Origin: UBA4486 sp041984885
GTDB taxonomy: Bacteria; Pseudomonadota; Gammaproteobacteria; Eutrophobiales; Eutrophobiaceae
Length of the DNA stretch: 64,000 nucleotides
Assembly (NCBI GenBank): GCA_041984885.1
Contig: JBHIXH010000005.1
Span: forward strand, 1 to 64,000
Direction: 5' to 3'
This document shows positions 1 through 7,926 of this stretch, piece by piece; the stretch's first letter is position 1; each line of letters begins with the position of its first letter. Below the pieces are notes generated by a model. It was not told the origin of the DNA, searched no databases, and saw only the letters and a list, made by a program, of their open reading frames with translations. The translations under genes and the position numbers were made by a program.

Positions 1-165
1 TTCCTTGCCGCCACCGAGATACTTCATGAATTTTTTCCGGTTTTTAAACCGTGATTCATCACCGATGTCGAGATTGAATGTTTTAAACGTGTCTTTTAAC
101 AGGCCATAGGAATTGATAAGAAAACCATCAAAATCGAGAACGAGTAAATGTTGTTTGCTATCCAT
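1..165 (-). CDS. HAD-like phosphatase, N-terminal part only (runs off left edge)
   Basis: The first 55 residues of a minus-strand gene are visible, starting at an ATG at 165. Residues 8-16 read LVLDFDGFL, the hydrophobic strand plus DxDG motif I of haloacid dehalogenase (HAD) superfamily phosphatases, followed by the start of a helical cap (SYGLLKDTF). In this family the first Asp forms the phospho-aspartate intermediate. The substrate cannot be told because the rest lies outside the window. The protein is probably cytoplasmic. The next gene to the right runs the other way. Confidence 0.6.
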   Translation of the reverse strand, partial: MDSKQHLLVLDFDGFLINSYGLLKDTFKTFNLDIGDESRFKNRKKFMKYLGGGKE

Positions 166-353
166 GGGCCGAAGACGATGGCTCTATTCAGGGTTTGCAG
201 TCAGCGGTTCGAAAAGAGTGCGACGAGGTCTGCAATTATTCATTAAGGCGGCTATTACAGCAATCAGAAAAGTTGTCAGCATACAAGGACGGAACTATAG
301 TCAAAATATGACAACTGTCATCCCTTGAACCTGACTGATTTGGAAGCATAAAT

Positions 354-584
354 ATGAATGACGACACAACCAATCCAACAGTACATAAAACGCTCTGGTC
401 AGAGACCTTGATTGAAATGTTGATCGTTGCACTGAAGAAAAACCGTGCCGACGAGGAAGTAAAACAACTGTTACGGGAAATCCGTGCGAAAAAATTTGAA
501 GCCAAGTATGTGACCGACAAGGTGCGGAAGGAACTGGACGAATCGAGTGCAACCCGAATCAAAATGTTAATGCGTGAAATTTAA
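354..584 (+). CDS. Small highly charged protein of unknown function
   Basis: This is a 76-residue protein rich in Lys, Arg and Glu, predicted mostly helical, with no signal peptide, membrane segment or cysteine. I do not recognise a family. A GGAAG sequence about 8 bases before the ATG could serve as a ribosome binding site, and the composition is that of a real soluble protein rather than a shadow of another gene. The pattern of hydrophobic residues in the second half (VKQLLREIRAKKF) suggests one or two amphipathic helices. It stands alone, with non-coding DNA on both sides. Confidence 0.55.
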   Translation: MNDDTTNPTVHKTLWSETLIEMLIVALKKNRADEEVKQLLREIRAKKFEAKYVTDKVRKELDESSATRIKMLMREI

Positions 585-882
585 TTTCACTCAGATTACC
601 AATACAGGTAGCGAATTCGTGGAATTGAACTACACTTAAACGTGAGGAGTGCAATCACTTGTATGTCGCCAACCGCGACATTGACCCCCGTGCTGAGACG
701 TTTCGGGGGTCACTTGCGTCAGGACGAGAGGTATTCCAGTCAATCCTTCACTAGTTTTGCTAATTGTCTGAATTCATTTGTTTATGTAAAATCAACTCCG
801 ATTTTGTCCTGTACAAATCAATGTAACAATAACAATAAATAACAACGCAAAATCTGCGATTTTTGACCGGGGGTAGTTTTGT
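585..882. other. Intergenic region upstream of the peroxiredoxin, contains a hairpin
   Basis: I see no convincing gene in this 298-base stretch. It contains a perfect 9-bp inverted repeat, TGACCCCCG at 682-690 and CGGGGGTCA at 704-712, with a 13-base loop and no T-run after it, so it is not a standard terminator. The last 100 bases are AT-rich and probably hold the promoter of the peroxiredoxin gene. Confidence 0.5.
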
Positions 883-1542
883 ATGTCATTGCGGATCGGT
901 GACGTGGCGCCGGATTTTCTGGCCAATACGACGGAAGGCGATATTAAATTTCATCAATGGATTGATAAAAACTGGGTCATGCTTTTTTCTCACCCAAAAG
1001 ATTTTACACCGGTATGCACGACCGAAATCGGTTGCGCAGCCAGATTGCAACCGGAATTCGAGAAGCGTGGCTGCAAGATCATTGGTCACAGTATCGACAC
1101 GGTAGACGATCACCTGATCTGGAAGGATGACATTGAGCAAACTCAACATGTCAAACTGAATTTTCCGCTGATCGGAGATCCACAACTGGATATCGCCAAA
1201 CGCTATGGCATGATTCATCCGAATGCGATCGCCAGCGGTTTCGGGCGCACGGCAAAAGATAATTTCACCATTCGTTCGTTGTTCATTATCGATCCTGAAA
1301 AAAAAATCCAGGCAATTATGACCTATCCGATGAGCACCGGACGTAATTTTCATGAGGTCTTGCGTGTGCTGGATTCATGTCAACTTGCCTGCCAACACCA
1401 AGTTGCGACCCCTTCTGACTGGCAGTATGGTGAGGATGTTTTTATAAATCCAATGATGTCCGATGAAGATGCAAGCAAGGCATTTCCACAGGGATGGGAT
1501 GCACCGAAACCGTATTTACGCATGGTTAAACAGCCGAAATAA
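883..1542 (+). CDS. 1-Cys peroxiredoxin (Prx6 type)
   Basis: This thiol peroxidase reduces hydrogen peroxide and organic or lipid hydroperoxides in the cytoplasm. The 219-residue length and the motif FTPVCTTE (catalytic Cys45) fit the Prx6/1-Cys group. The downstream half has the extended Prx6 C-terminal arm (PKPYLRMVKQP at the end) and lacks a classical resolving-Cys motif (VCP) found in 2-Cys enzymes. There is no signal peptide. It stands alone; the following gene has its own spacing of 66 bases. A GGGGG run 12 bases before the ATG is the only candidate ribosome binding site. Confidence 0.92.
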   Translation: MSLRIGDVAPDFLANTTEGDIKFHQWIDKNWVMLFSHPKDFTPVCTTEIGCAARLQPEFEKRGCKIIGHSIDTVDDHLIWKDDIEQTQHVKLNFPLIGDPQLDIAKRYGMIHPNAIASGFGRTAKDNFTIRSLFIIDPEKKIQAIMTYPMSTGRNFHEVLRVLDSCQLACQHQVATPSDWQYGEDVFINPMMSDEDASKAFPQGWDAPKPYLRMVKQPK

Positions 1543-1608
1543 CCACGTATCTCCGCCTGATGCGCGGCGGGTTAGCTGCGCAAAAACCGAACATTCTGCT
1601 TTGTCCCC

Positions 1609-2451
1609 GTGTTAACGACGCGTGATCACGACCGGTCTGCAGCCGGGCTTATGTATGTATATCCGGTTCTGTCACGACGCTCCGGCGGTCTTTCCATCGG
1701 TATCAATCTCAACCCGAATAATGCCTGTAATTGGCGTTGTATCTATTGTCAGGTACCCGACCTGCAACGAGGTAGTGCGCCGGAAATTGATATCGCGTTA
1801 CTCTCAGATGAGTTGAGTAGCCTGCTGGATTCAATCGATGACGGCTCATTCAGCAGAAAATTCCGGATGCCGGCAGAGGATATTCAGGTACGTGACATTG
1901 CCTTTTCCGGCAATGGCGAACCAACCAGTGCGCGGCAGTTCACGGAAATTGTCCGCACCGTAGGGCAGACCACAACCGTCAGGCTAGCGTCGGCAGTGCC
2001 ACACGTATTGATCACCAATGGCAGTCTCATGCATCAGGCTGAGGTGCAATCAGGCGTCCAGGAACTGGCAAAGCATAATGGTCAGGTCTGGTTCAAACTG
2101 GACCGGGCCAGCACGGAGGGATTGAAATCGGTAAATAATGCTGCCATCTCACTGGATCGGATGAAACAGAACCTGCAAATCTGCAGTCGCCTGTGTCCAA
2201 CCTGGATTCAAAGCTGTTTTTTTCAACTGGATGGCCGCGCACCGAGCGAGACCGAGTTGATGACTTACCTGGATTTTCTCCAGACCATCCAGGAAAGCGG
2301 GATGCGAATTCAAGGCGTCCAGTTGTACGGCATAGAACGTCCATCGATGCAGGCAGAAGCTGCCAGGCTGGACAAGGTGTCGGCCGACTGGTTGGCCGAG
2401 GTGGGCGAAAAAATTGAAAAAATCGGCTATACCGTCATCATTAAAATCTAG
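1609..2451 (+). CDS. Radical SAM protein (COG0731-like Fe-S oxidoreductase)
   Basis: This 280-residue protein has the radical SAM cluster motif CNWRCIYC (Cys-x3-Cys-x2-Cys) near residues 40-47, preceded by YPVLSRRSGGLSIGINLNP, the typical entry strand of this group. A FSGNGEPT stretch further on corresponds to the SAM-binding GGE-like motif. Enzymes of this type use a [4Fe-4S] cluster and SAM to make a 5'-deoxyadenosyl radical; the substrate here is unknown. The chosen start is a GTG at 1609 because related proteins, as I recall them, extend upstream of the YVYPV motif; an in-frame ATG at 1651 (residue 15) is the alternative. No strong ribosome binding site precedes either. Confidence 0.8.
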   Translation: MLTTRDHDRSAAGLMYVYPVLSRRSGGLSIGINLNPNNACNWRCIYCQVPDLQRGSAPEIDIALLSDELSSLLDSIDDGSFSRKFRMPAEDIQVRDIAFSGNGEPTSARQFTEIVRTVGQTTTVRLASAVPHVLITNGSLMHQAEVQSGVQELAKHNGQVWFKLDRASTEGLKSVNNAAISLDRMKQNLQICSRLCPTWIQSCFFQLDGRAPSETELMTYLDFLQTIQESGMRIQGVQLYGIERPSMQAEAARLDKVSADWLAEVGEKIEKIGYTVIIKI

Positions 2452-2537
2452 AAAGTTTTTAATAAAAATATATAAATCATTGTAATATATATAAAATAAA
2501 GAATATTGGCAGACTATAAAAATAATTAAAATATATG

Positions 2538-2574
2538 TTGCATCGCAATAATATCTTGCTATACTGCATTGCAA
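2538..2574 (+). promoter_or_regulatory. Sigma-70 promoter of the phasin gene with two TGC-N3-GCA operators
   Basis: A -35 TTGCAT (2538-2543) and a -10 TATACT (2560-2565) are separated by 16 bp in front of the phasin gene. The -35 box lies inside the inverted repeat TTGCATCGCAA (2538-2548), and a second copy of the pattern, CTGCATTGCAA (2564-2574), covers the transcription start. TGC-N3/4-GCA repeats are the recalled recognition pattern of PhaR, the repressor that ties phasin expression to polyhydroxyalkanoate accumulation. That PhaR binds here is inference. Confidence 0.65.
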
Positions 2575-2605
2575 CATTAACCAATATCTTAATGGAGATA
2601 TGACT

Positions 2606-2923
2606 ATGAATACTTATTTCGAAAGTTATTTAGCTCCGGCTAAAGCAATCAATGAACTGACTATCAAGAACATTGAAAAAGTCGTTAACCATCAGGTTAA
2701 GACGATTCAGGACAATGCCAAGATTGGTCTGGAATCACTGAAGTCTGCTGCTGAAATCAAGGACGTAGATGGCTGGAAAGCTTATGTAACCGGTCAGTTG
2801 GACGTTGCTCGCAGCGCTTCTGAAAATCTGGTCAGCGATGCCAAAGCATTTGCTGAACTGGGTCAGGAATATACGAACGAAATCCGTTCTATCGTCGAGA
2901 GCGCGATTCCTGTTAACAAGTAA
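2606..2923 (+). CDS. Phasin family protein (PHA granule-associated)
   Basis: Phasins coat polyhydroxyalkanoate granules, controlling their size and number. This 105-residue, cysteine-free, all-helical protein has the family pattern: an N-terminal YFESYLAPAKAINELTIKNIEKV segment-like helix, heptads with Val/Leu/Ala, and a closing helix rich in Ala and Glu (phasin_2 type). The start at 2606 is preferred over an in-frame ATG at 2600 because GGAG at 2594-2597 is 8 bases from 2606 and only 2 from 2600. It has a strong promoter with inverted-repeat operators and a clean terminator, so it is a single-gene transcript, probably highly expressed. No PHA synthase is in the window. Confidence 0.85.
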   Translation: MNTYFESYLAPAKAINELTIKNIEKVVNHQVKTIQDNAKIGLESLKSAAEIKDVDGWKAYVTGQLDVARSASENLVSDAKAFAELGQEYTNEIRSIVESAIPVNK

Positions 2924-2963
2924 TTCTTTGCCTCTCCTCTGCTGATGTGAATCAGCAACTACG

Positions 2964-2990
2964 AAGCCGCTCGCAAGAGCGGCTTTTTTA
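2964..2990 (+). terminator. Rho-independent terminator of the phasin gene
   Basis: A 9-bp perfect stem (AAGCCGCTC / GAGCGGCTT) with a GCAA tetraloop is followed by a run of T, 41 bases after the phasin stop codon. Confidence 0.92.
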
Positions 2991-3016
2991 TTGCCTTGGC
3001 AAAAGTGCTGTCTGGC

Positions 3017-3616
3017 TCACTTGAACAGGGCAAGAAACTCGGCGTAACCCTGTTGTGACAGTTCTTCTTTCGGGATAAATCGTAAGGCGGCAGAGTTAAT
3101 GCAGTAGCGTAGCCCGGTCGGTTGCGGACCATCGTCAAACACATGACCGAGATGTGAATCGGCCATCGCACTGCGCAATTCAGTTCTGACACCAAACCAG
3201 CTTCTGTCTGCATGCGTGATCATCGATTTGGCATGGATTGGCCGGATGAAACTGGGCCAACCGGTACCTGACCGATATTTATCTGTTGAACTGAACAGAG
3301 GCTCGCCGGAAACAACATCCACGTAAATGCCGTCACGTTTGTTATCCCAGTAGATATTTCTGAATGCGCGTTCGGTGCCATCTTCTTGCGTGATTTCGTA
3401 TTGCAACGGCGTTAGCGATTTTTTCAGTTCGGATTTTGTCGGTTTTTTGAAATCGGGGTTCGCCGTTAACCAGGCTTCATACGCCAGGCGTGCAGTTTCA
3501 GTCCCGTCGACGCTGCCGATAGTATCGGCAGCATCGTCTGCCGCCTGGATGCCGGAGGTCAGGTAAAAAGCAGACATGGCTGCGATCAGCAATACTGACA
3601 GTCTGGTTATTCTCAT
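3017..3616 (-). CDS. msrB: Exported peptide-methionine (R)-S-oxide reductase
   Basis: MsrB reduces the R form of methionine sulfoxide in oxidised proteins. The body (about residues 60-195) has GTGWPSF and RYCINSAALRF, which holds the catalytic Cys. The two CxxC zinc-binding pairs of the zinc form are absent, and the usual second Cys position in GxGWPSF is Thr, so recycling must use another thiol. The N-terminus (MRITRLSVLLIAAMSAFY, then GIQA-ADDA) is a signal peptide, so it acts in the periplasm. The start at 3616 follows a GGAGGG sequence 5 bases upstream; an ATG four codons earlier lacks this. Orientation is opposite to both neighbours. Confidence 0.92.
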   Translation of the reverse strand: MRITRLSVLLIAAMSAFYLTSGIQAADDAADTIGSVDGTETARLAYEAWLTANPDFKKPTKSELKKSLTPLQYEITQEDGTERAFRNIYWDNKRDGIYVDVVSGEPLFSSTDKYRSGTGWPSFIRPIHAKSMITHADRSWFGVRTELRSAMADSHLGHVFDDGPQPTGLRYCINSAALRFIPKEELSQQGYAEFLALFK

Positions 3617-3779
3617 TTGTCCCTCCACGTGCGTTTTTACTCTAGACCCGAACGACGTGACTCAGTTCCGGCTTTATGCAGAATATAAAAACTGCTAACC
3701 CGATTTCCCCGGCGCATCGTTTCAGGATGACAAGTAACACAAACAGTCGAATAATAGTTCTTACCCAAAGGAGTCAACG

Positions 3780-5237
3780 ATGAAGCCATTAATAACGCAA
3801 CCCGTTTGTAAAAAAATTACCGCATTACTGCTTTCCATATGTGCATCCATGGCGACGGCTGCCGAGAAGGAGATGTTAACGACACTGGATGATCAAAAGT
3901 CCGTCGCCGTTACTATCTATAATGAAAATCTGGCGCTGGTCAAAGACGCACGATCGGTCGTGCTGGAAAAGGGGTTTAACCTGCTGGCTTTTCGTGGTGT
4001 CAGTGCCCGCATGCGGCCGGAAACCGCTTTGTTACGCAGCCTGGATGCGGCCGGCAAACTGAATGTGCTGGAACAGAATTTTGATTTTGATTTGTTAACA
4101 CCACAAAAATTACTGGAAAAATACGTCGGCCAGTCAATACGCGTTGCGTCGATGAACCCGGCAACCGGTGTGGAGACTATCGAAGATGCCGTTGTGCTGA
4201 GTACCAACAACGGTGTTGTGTTGAAGATCGGTGATCGGATCGAAACCAACGTCAGAGGTCGTTTTATCTTCGATCGTGTTCCAAGTAATTTAAGGGATAA
4301 ACCGACGCTGGTCATTCAATTACAAAACAGACTGGATAAAAAACAGGACGTCGAGCTCAGTTACCTGACCGGTGGTCTGTCATGGAAAGCGGACTACGTC
4401 GCCGAGTTATCAGCGAAGGATGACAGTATTGATCTGCTGGGTTGGGTGACGTTGAATAATGTTAGCGGTACCGCTTATAAAAATGCACGTATGCAACTGG
4501 TCGCCGGAGATGTTAACCAGGTGCGGCCCGAACCGAAGGCGCTGATGAAAATGGCACGGGCCGAGATGGTGATGGAAGACGCGGCGGGCAGTATGCAGCA
4601 GGAGAGCCTGTTTGAGTATCACCTGTACACGCTCGGCCGCCCGACCACGATTGCGGATAATCAGAAAAAGCAGGTGTCGTTATTGACGGCGAACACTGTG
4701 CCGGTGAAAAAGGAATTCCTGCTCGAGGGGCAGGATTATTATTACCGTAGCAGTTATGGCGACATCGGTCAGAAAATGAAAGTCGGTGTATTCGTCCAGT
4801 TCAAGAACGAGGAGGAGGCAGGATTAGGCCTGCCACTACCGAAAGGTGTGGTACGGGTTTACAAAAAAGACTCGGCCGGTAACGCCCAGTTTGTCGGGGA
4901 AGACCGCATCGACCACACGCCAAAAAACGAATCAGTAAATCTGAAACTCGGTGACGCGTTTGATGTGACTGCTGACAAAAAACAATTACATTTCAAGAAA
5001 CGCACCGCGATCGCGCAATACAACTACGCGTTTGAAAGCGCCTATCGCATAACGTTGAAAAATGCGAAAACAGAGGCTGTTACGGTGACCGTACGCGAAC
5101 CGGTCCCGGGCGACTGGAAAATGCTGAACTCAACGCACGACCATGAAAAAGTTGCGGCCGGGACAGCGGAGTGGCAGGTTCCGGTTCCGGCAGAAGGGGA
5201 GGTGACACTGGAATACAGCGTGCTGGTCAGATATTGA
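3780..5237 (+). CDS. Exported DUF4139 domain protein
   Basis: This 485-residue protein starts with a signal peptide (MKPLITQPVCKKITALLLS, cleavage probably after MATAA) and an AAAGGAG ribosome binding site. The body is rich in beta strand and contains the YNENLALVKD opening and the LSYLTGGLSWKADYVAEL motif typical of DUF4139 proteins, whose function is not established. It ends with a beta-domain (VTVREPVPGDWK, VPAEGEVTLEYSVLVRY). It is expected in the periplasm or outer envelope. It stands alone between the divergent msrB and the BLUF gene. No catalytic motif is recognisable. Confidence 0.8.
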   Translation: MKPLITQPVCKKITALLLSICASMATAAEKEMLTTLDDQKSVAVTIYNENLALVKDARSVVLEKGFNLLAFRGVSARMRPETALLRSLDAAGKLNVLEQNFDFDLLTPQKLLEKYVGQSIRVASMNPATGVETIEDAVVLSTNNGVVLKIGDRIETNVRGRFIFDRVPSNLRDKPTLVIQLQNRLDKKQDVELSYLTGGLSWKADYVAELSAKDDSIDLLGWVTLNNVSGTAYKNARMQLVAGDVNQVRPEPKALMKMARAEMVMEDAAGSMQQESLFEYHLYTLGRPTTIADNQKKQVSLLTANTVPVKKEFLLEGQDYYYRSSYGDIGQKMKVGVFVQFKNEEEAGLGLPLPKGVVRVYKKDSAGNAQFVGEDRIDHTPKNESVNLKLGDAFDVTADKKQLHFKKRTAIAQYNYAFESAYRITLKNAKTEAVTVTVREPVPGDWKMLNSTHDHEKVAAGTAEWQVPVPAEGEVTLEYSVLVRY

Positions 5238-5358
5238 GAAGGCTGTCCCGGGAATTCTGTGGCAAATTTGGGGAACATTTCACAGTATTATTGCCTGGAA
5301 AGCGACTATACTAGCAGCCGGAGGGGTATTGGGGGACACATAGATAAGGAACTTCTAT

Positions 5359-5793
5359 ATGCATTACCTGATCTACACGAGCCGCTCCACTTTACCGACT
5401 CTACCGGAGTCGGCGTGGTTTCACCTGCTATCTGAATGCGCAGCCAACAACCGCGCGCAGCACATCACCTCCGTGATTGCCTACCGGGACGGTGTTTTCA
5501 TTGGATATATGGAAGGTGACAAGCCCCGGGTGACCAGTCTGTTTCAAAAGATTCTGGAGGACCCGCGCCATATGCGCTGTGAATTGGTGAAACAGGGCTG
5601 GCACAGGCATCGCTGGTTCTCGCACATCTACATGGGCTATCTGAACATGGACGAAACAGCAGCATTCAGCAATCTGTTCCAACGACGACTGGGTGAACAG
5701 AATTATCTGGAGATAATTCGCATGTATAAAACCGCTAGCCAACATCCGGAATACATACAAAACCGGGGAGAGCAAACGACCAGTTCAGCCTGA
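5359..5793 (+). CDS. BLUF domain protein lacking the photoactive glutamine
   Basis: BLUF domains bind FAD and respond to blue light. An ungapped alignment to AppA as I recall it keeps the flavin-facing Tyr (Y6 in LIYTS), the Asn (N31) and the Met (M92), but the essential Gln of the FxQxLEG strand is Gly (G49 in GVFIGYMEG) and the semi-conserved Trp is Ile (I90). The photocycle of known BLUF proteins depends on that Gln, so light sensing is doubtful although flavin binding may remain. There is no effector domain: about 95 residues of BLUF plus a short helical tail. A TATACT at 5307 may be its -10 box. The photolyase gene follows 173 bases downstream. Confidence 0.88.
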   Translation: MHYLIYTSRSTLPTLPESAWFHLLSECAANNRAQHITSVIAYRDGVFIGYMEGDKPRVTSLFQKILEDPRHMRCELVKQGWHRHRWFSHIYMGYLNMDETAAFSNLFQRRLGEQNYLEIIRMYKTASQHPEYIQNRGEQTTSSA

Positions 5794-5965
5794 ACTGACG
5801 GGCAGTTGCGAACATGATGGTTGTTGCTTTTCGGTTTGTACTGTAACCGGAATTTTCCTTGCTGGCTTTTCAGCCGGCAAACCACTAAGGTGCAGTTGAA
5901 TACAAAAAGTGATATCGGCTTTTAATTTGCCTGTCTAAATTCATTCCCATTCCCTCTGCATCAAT

Positions 5966-7411
5966 ATGTCCGTATCAATTGTCTGGTTTCGAAATGATTT
6001 TCGTCTGAATGATAATGCCGCGTTACACCATGCCTGTAAAAACTCGCAAGTGGTGTACCCGGTTTATATTCTTGAGACAGAAAATTATACGGACTGGCCA
6101 ATCGGCAGCGCGGCCAGGGTCTGGTTGCATGCGGCTATCAGGTCACTCGTTGACGAGCTGAACGAAAAAGATTCAAAACTGATCCTGCGGCAGGGCGAAG
6201 CCGCTACAGTACTGTCAGAGCTAATCGAGGCAACCGGTGCCGATTCGGTTTACTGGAACCGTCGCTATGAACCGGCCTCAATTGAGCACGACAGCGAACT
6301 GAAAAAGCAGTTGCGTGATAAAGGTATTCAGGTCGAAAGTTTTGCTGGCAATTTATTACGTGAACCGCAAGAGGTGAGTAACAAACAGGGTAATCCGTAT
6401 AAAGTCTTCACACCTTTCTGGAAGTTTTACCAGTCACTCGGCACCCCGCAGCCACCGCTTGCTACGCCGAGATCGTTAAAGCCGCCCCAGACATGGCCGA
6501 AGTCGTGGCAACTTGAAGATCTGGATCTATTGCCATCGCTGGACTGGTATCAATCGATTGAACAACATTGGCGCCTGCACGACGACACGGCAACAAAAGC
6601 GCTGTCACGGTTTTTAAACAGAATCGAGCAGTATGATGACGACAGGGATTTTCCTGCCGTTGACGGGGTTTCCGGGTTATCACCGTATTTGCATTCTGGA
6701 CAGATCACGAGTCGCTATATCTGGCATAAGGTATTGCAACAGGAACAAAACGCCGGTCGTTTATCGCCATCAAAGAAGGTCTTGCAGTATTTGCGACAAC
6801 TGGTGTGGCGTGAGTTTGCCCATCACTTGTTGTATCACTTTCCGCATACAACGGATCAACCACTGCGTGAGGAATTCAGGCATTTCCCCTGGAAAGAGAA
6901 TTCACGCTTGTTAAAAAGATGGCAAAAAGGCCAGACCGGTTATCCGCTGGTCGATGCCGGTATGCGGCAACTCTGGTCGACCGGCTGGATGCATAATCGC
7001 GTGCGGATGATAGTAGCCTCGTTTTTGATCAAGGATTGTCTTATCCATTGGCGCGAAGGCGCGGCATGGTTCTGGGATACACTGGTTGACGCAGACCTGG
7101 CAAATAATTCACTTGGCTGGCAGTGGGTTGCCGGTAGCGGGGCTGACGCAGCACCATACTTTCGCATATTTAATCCGGTAACACAGTCGGAGAAATTCGA
7201 TAGCGACGGGGAGTACATTCGACAATGGGTGCCTGAACTGAAAAAACTGGACAATAAATGGATCCATAAACCATGGGCAGCACCGGATGACGTTCTGGAA
7301 AAAGCACAGGTAAGATTGGGCAAGACTTATCCTGAACCGGTCCTCGATCATGCCGAGGCACGCGAACAGGCCCTCGCTGCATTACAACAAATGAATGAAT
7401 TGAAAGACTGA
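5966..7411 (+). CDS. phrB: Class I CPD photolyase
   Basis: Deoxyribodipyrimidine photolyase repairs UV-induced cyclobutane pyrimidine dimers using light and FADH-. The 481 residues show an N-terminal antenna-binding Rossmann domain (VSIVWFRNDFRLNDNAAL) and a C-terminal FAD-binding helical domain with GYPLVDAGMRQLWSTGWMHNR, W-x-W tryptophans for electron transfer, and NNSLGWQWVAGSGADAAPYFRIFNP split across the usual signature. Length and the ending (YPEPVLDHAEAREQALAAL) match PhrB. No Shine-Dalgarno sequence is visible before the ATG. Placement next to a BLUF gene suggests a shared light or UV response, though the BLUF copy is degenerate. Confidence 0.96.
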   Translation: MSVSIVWFRNDFRLNDNAALHHACKNSQVVYPVYILETENYTDWPIGSAARVWLHAAIRSLVDELNEKDSKLILRQGEAATVLSELIEATGADSVYWNRRYEPASIEHDSELKKQLRDKGIQVESFAGNLLREPQEVSNKQGNPYKVFTPFWKFYQSLGTPQPPLATPRSLKPPQTWPKSWQLEDLDLLPSLDWYQSIEQHWRLHDDTATKALSRFLNRIEQYDDDRDFPAVDGVSGLSPYLHSGQITSRYIWHKVLQQEQNAGRLSPSKKVLQYLRQLVWREFAHHLLYHFPHTTDQPLREEFRHFPWKENSRLLKRWQKGQTGYPLVDAGMRQLWSTGWMHNRVRMIVASFLIKDCLIHWREGAAWFWDTLVDADLANNSLGWQWVAGSGADAAPYFRIFNPVTQSEKFDSDGEYIRQWVPELKKLDNKWIHKPWAAPDDVLEKAQVRLGKTYPEPVLDHAEAREQALAALQQMNELKD

Positions 7412-7416
7412 AAAGG

Positions 7417-7911
7417 CTACAGGGCAACCGGGCCGAGAACGCGATTGATGAACACACCGACATAATGTGACACGCCGATCACAGCCAGCGTAATCACACA
7501 ATGTTCAACGACAACAGGTGTAGCGCGGGTCTCCTGGTTACGCGCAATGCCTATGCTTAGCATGACTATAATCAGCAGCCCCCAGACCACCGCTGCAACA
7601 ATGGCAGTGCTTAACGGTAACAACAGCACGGGCACCAGAAATGAAATCGAGACGATAAACTTTGAAATGAAAGTCGACAATGTTGCCAGCCAGACTGTCC
7701 GTTCGACAATATTCGGATCCGCTTCCTGTGACAGGTGAATGCCGGTGGCGTCAGACGAGGCATCAGCGATAGCGATTAATACAATTCCACCGACGACCGC
7801 CTGCAAGGAATGTGTGCCGGAATTCAAACCTACGATCAAACCGAGTGTCGTTATCACACCCGAGGTAAAACCGAAATATAAACCGGTGCGAGTACCTTCG
7901 TTATTTATCAT
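7417..7911 (-). CDS. VIT1/CCC1-like membrane protein
   Basis: This 164-residue protein has five hydrophobic segments and the VIT1/CCC1 family start (GLYFGFTSGVITTLGLIVGL) and ALADxxS-like motif (IAIADASSDATGIHLSQEAD). Family members move iron or manganese across membranes, but many bacterial members are uncharacterised and this one lacks the long cytosolic metal-binding loop of VIT1. It ends 5 bases from the convergent photolyase stop. AGGAA lies 9 bases before the start. A metal transport role is inference. Confidence 0.65.
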   Translation of the reverse strand: MINNEGTRTGLYFGFTSGVITTLGLIVGLNSGTHSLQAVVGGIVLIAIADASSDATGIHLSQEADPNIVERTVWLATLSTFISKFIVSISFLVPVLLLPLSTAIVAAVVWGLLIIVMLSIGIARNQETRATPVVVEHCVITLAVIGVSHYVGVFINRVLGPVAL

Positions 7912-7926
7912 TAATGCATTTCCTGG

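Noticed and set aside
113..328. Plus-strand open frame across the HAD gene start.
   Set aside because: It covers the antisense of the HAD coding region and has basic, low-quality composition with no ribosome binding site.
642..842. Plus-strand open frame before the peroxiredoxin.
   Set aside because: No protein-like composition, no ribosome binding site, and it runs across the hairpin and AT-rich promoter region.
5260..5310. A GGAAC-type sequence before the BLUF gene resembling an RpoE-like (ECF) promoter.
   Set aside because: The -10 side and spacing do not fit any ECF consensus well enough.
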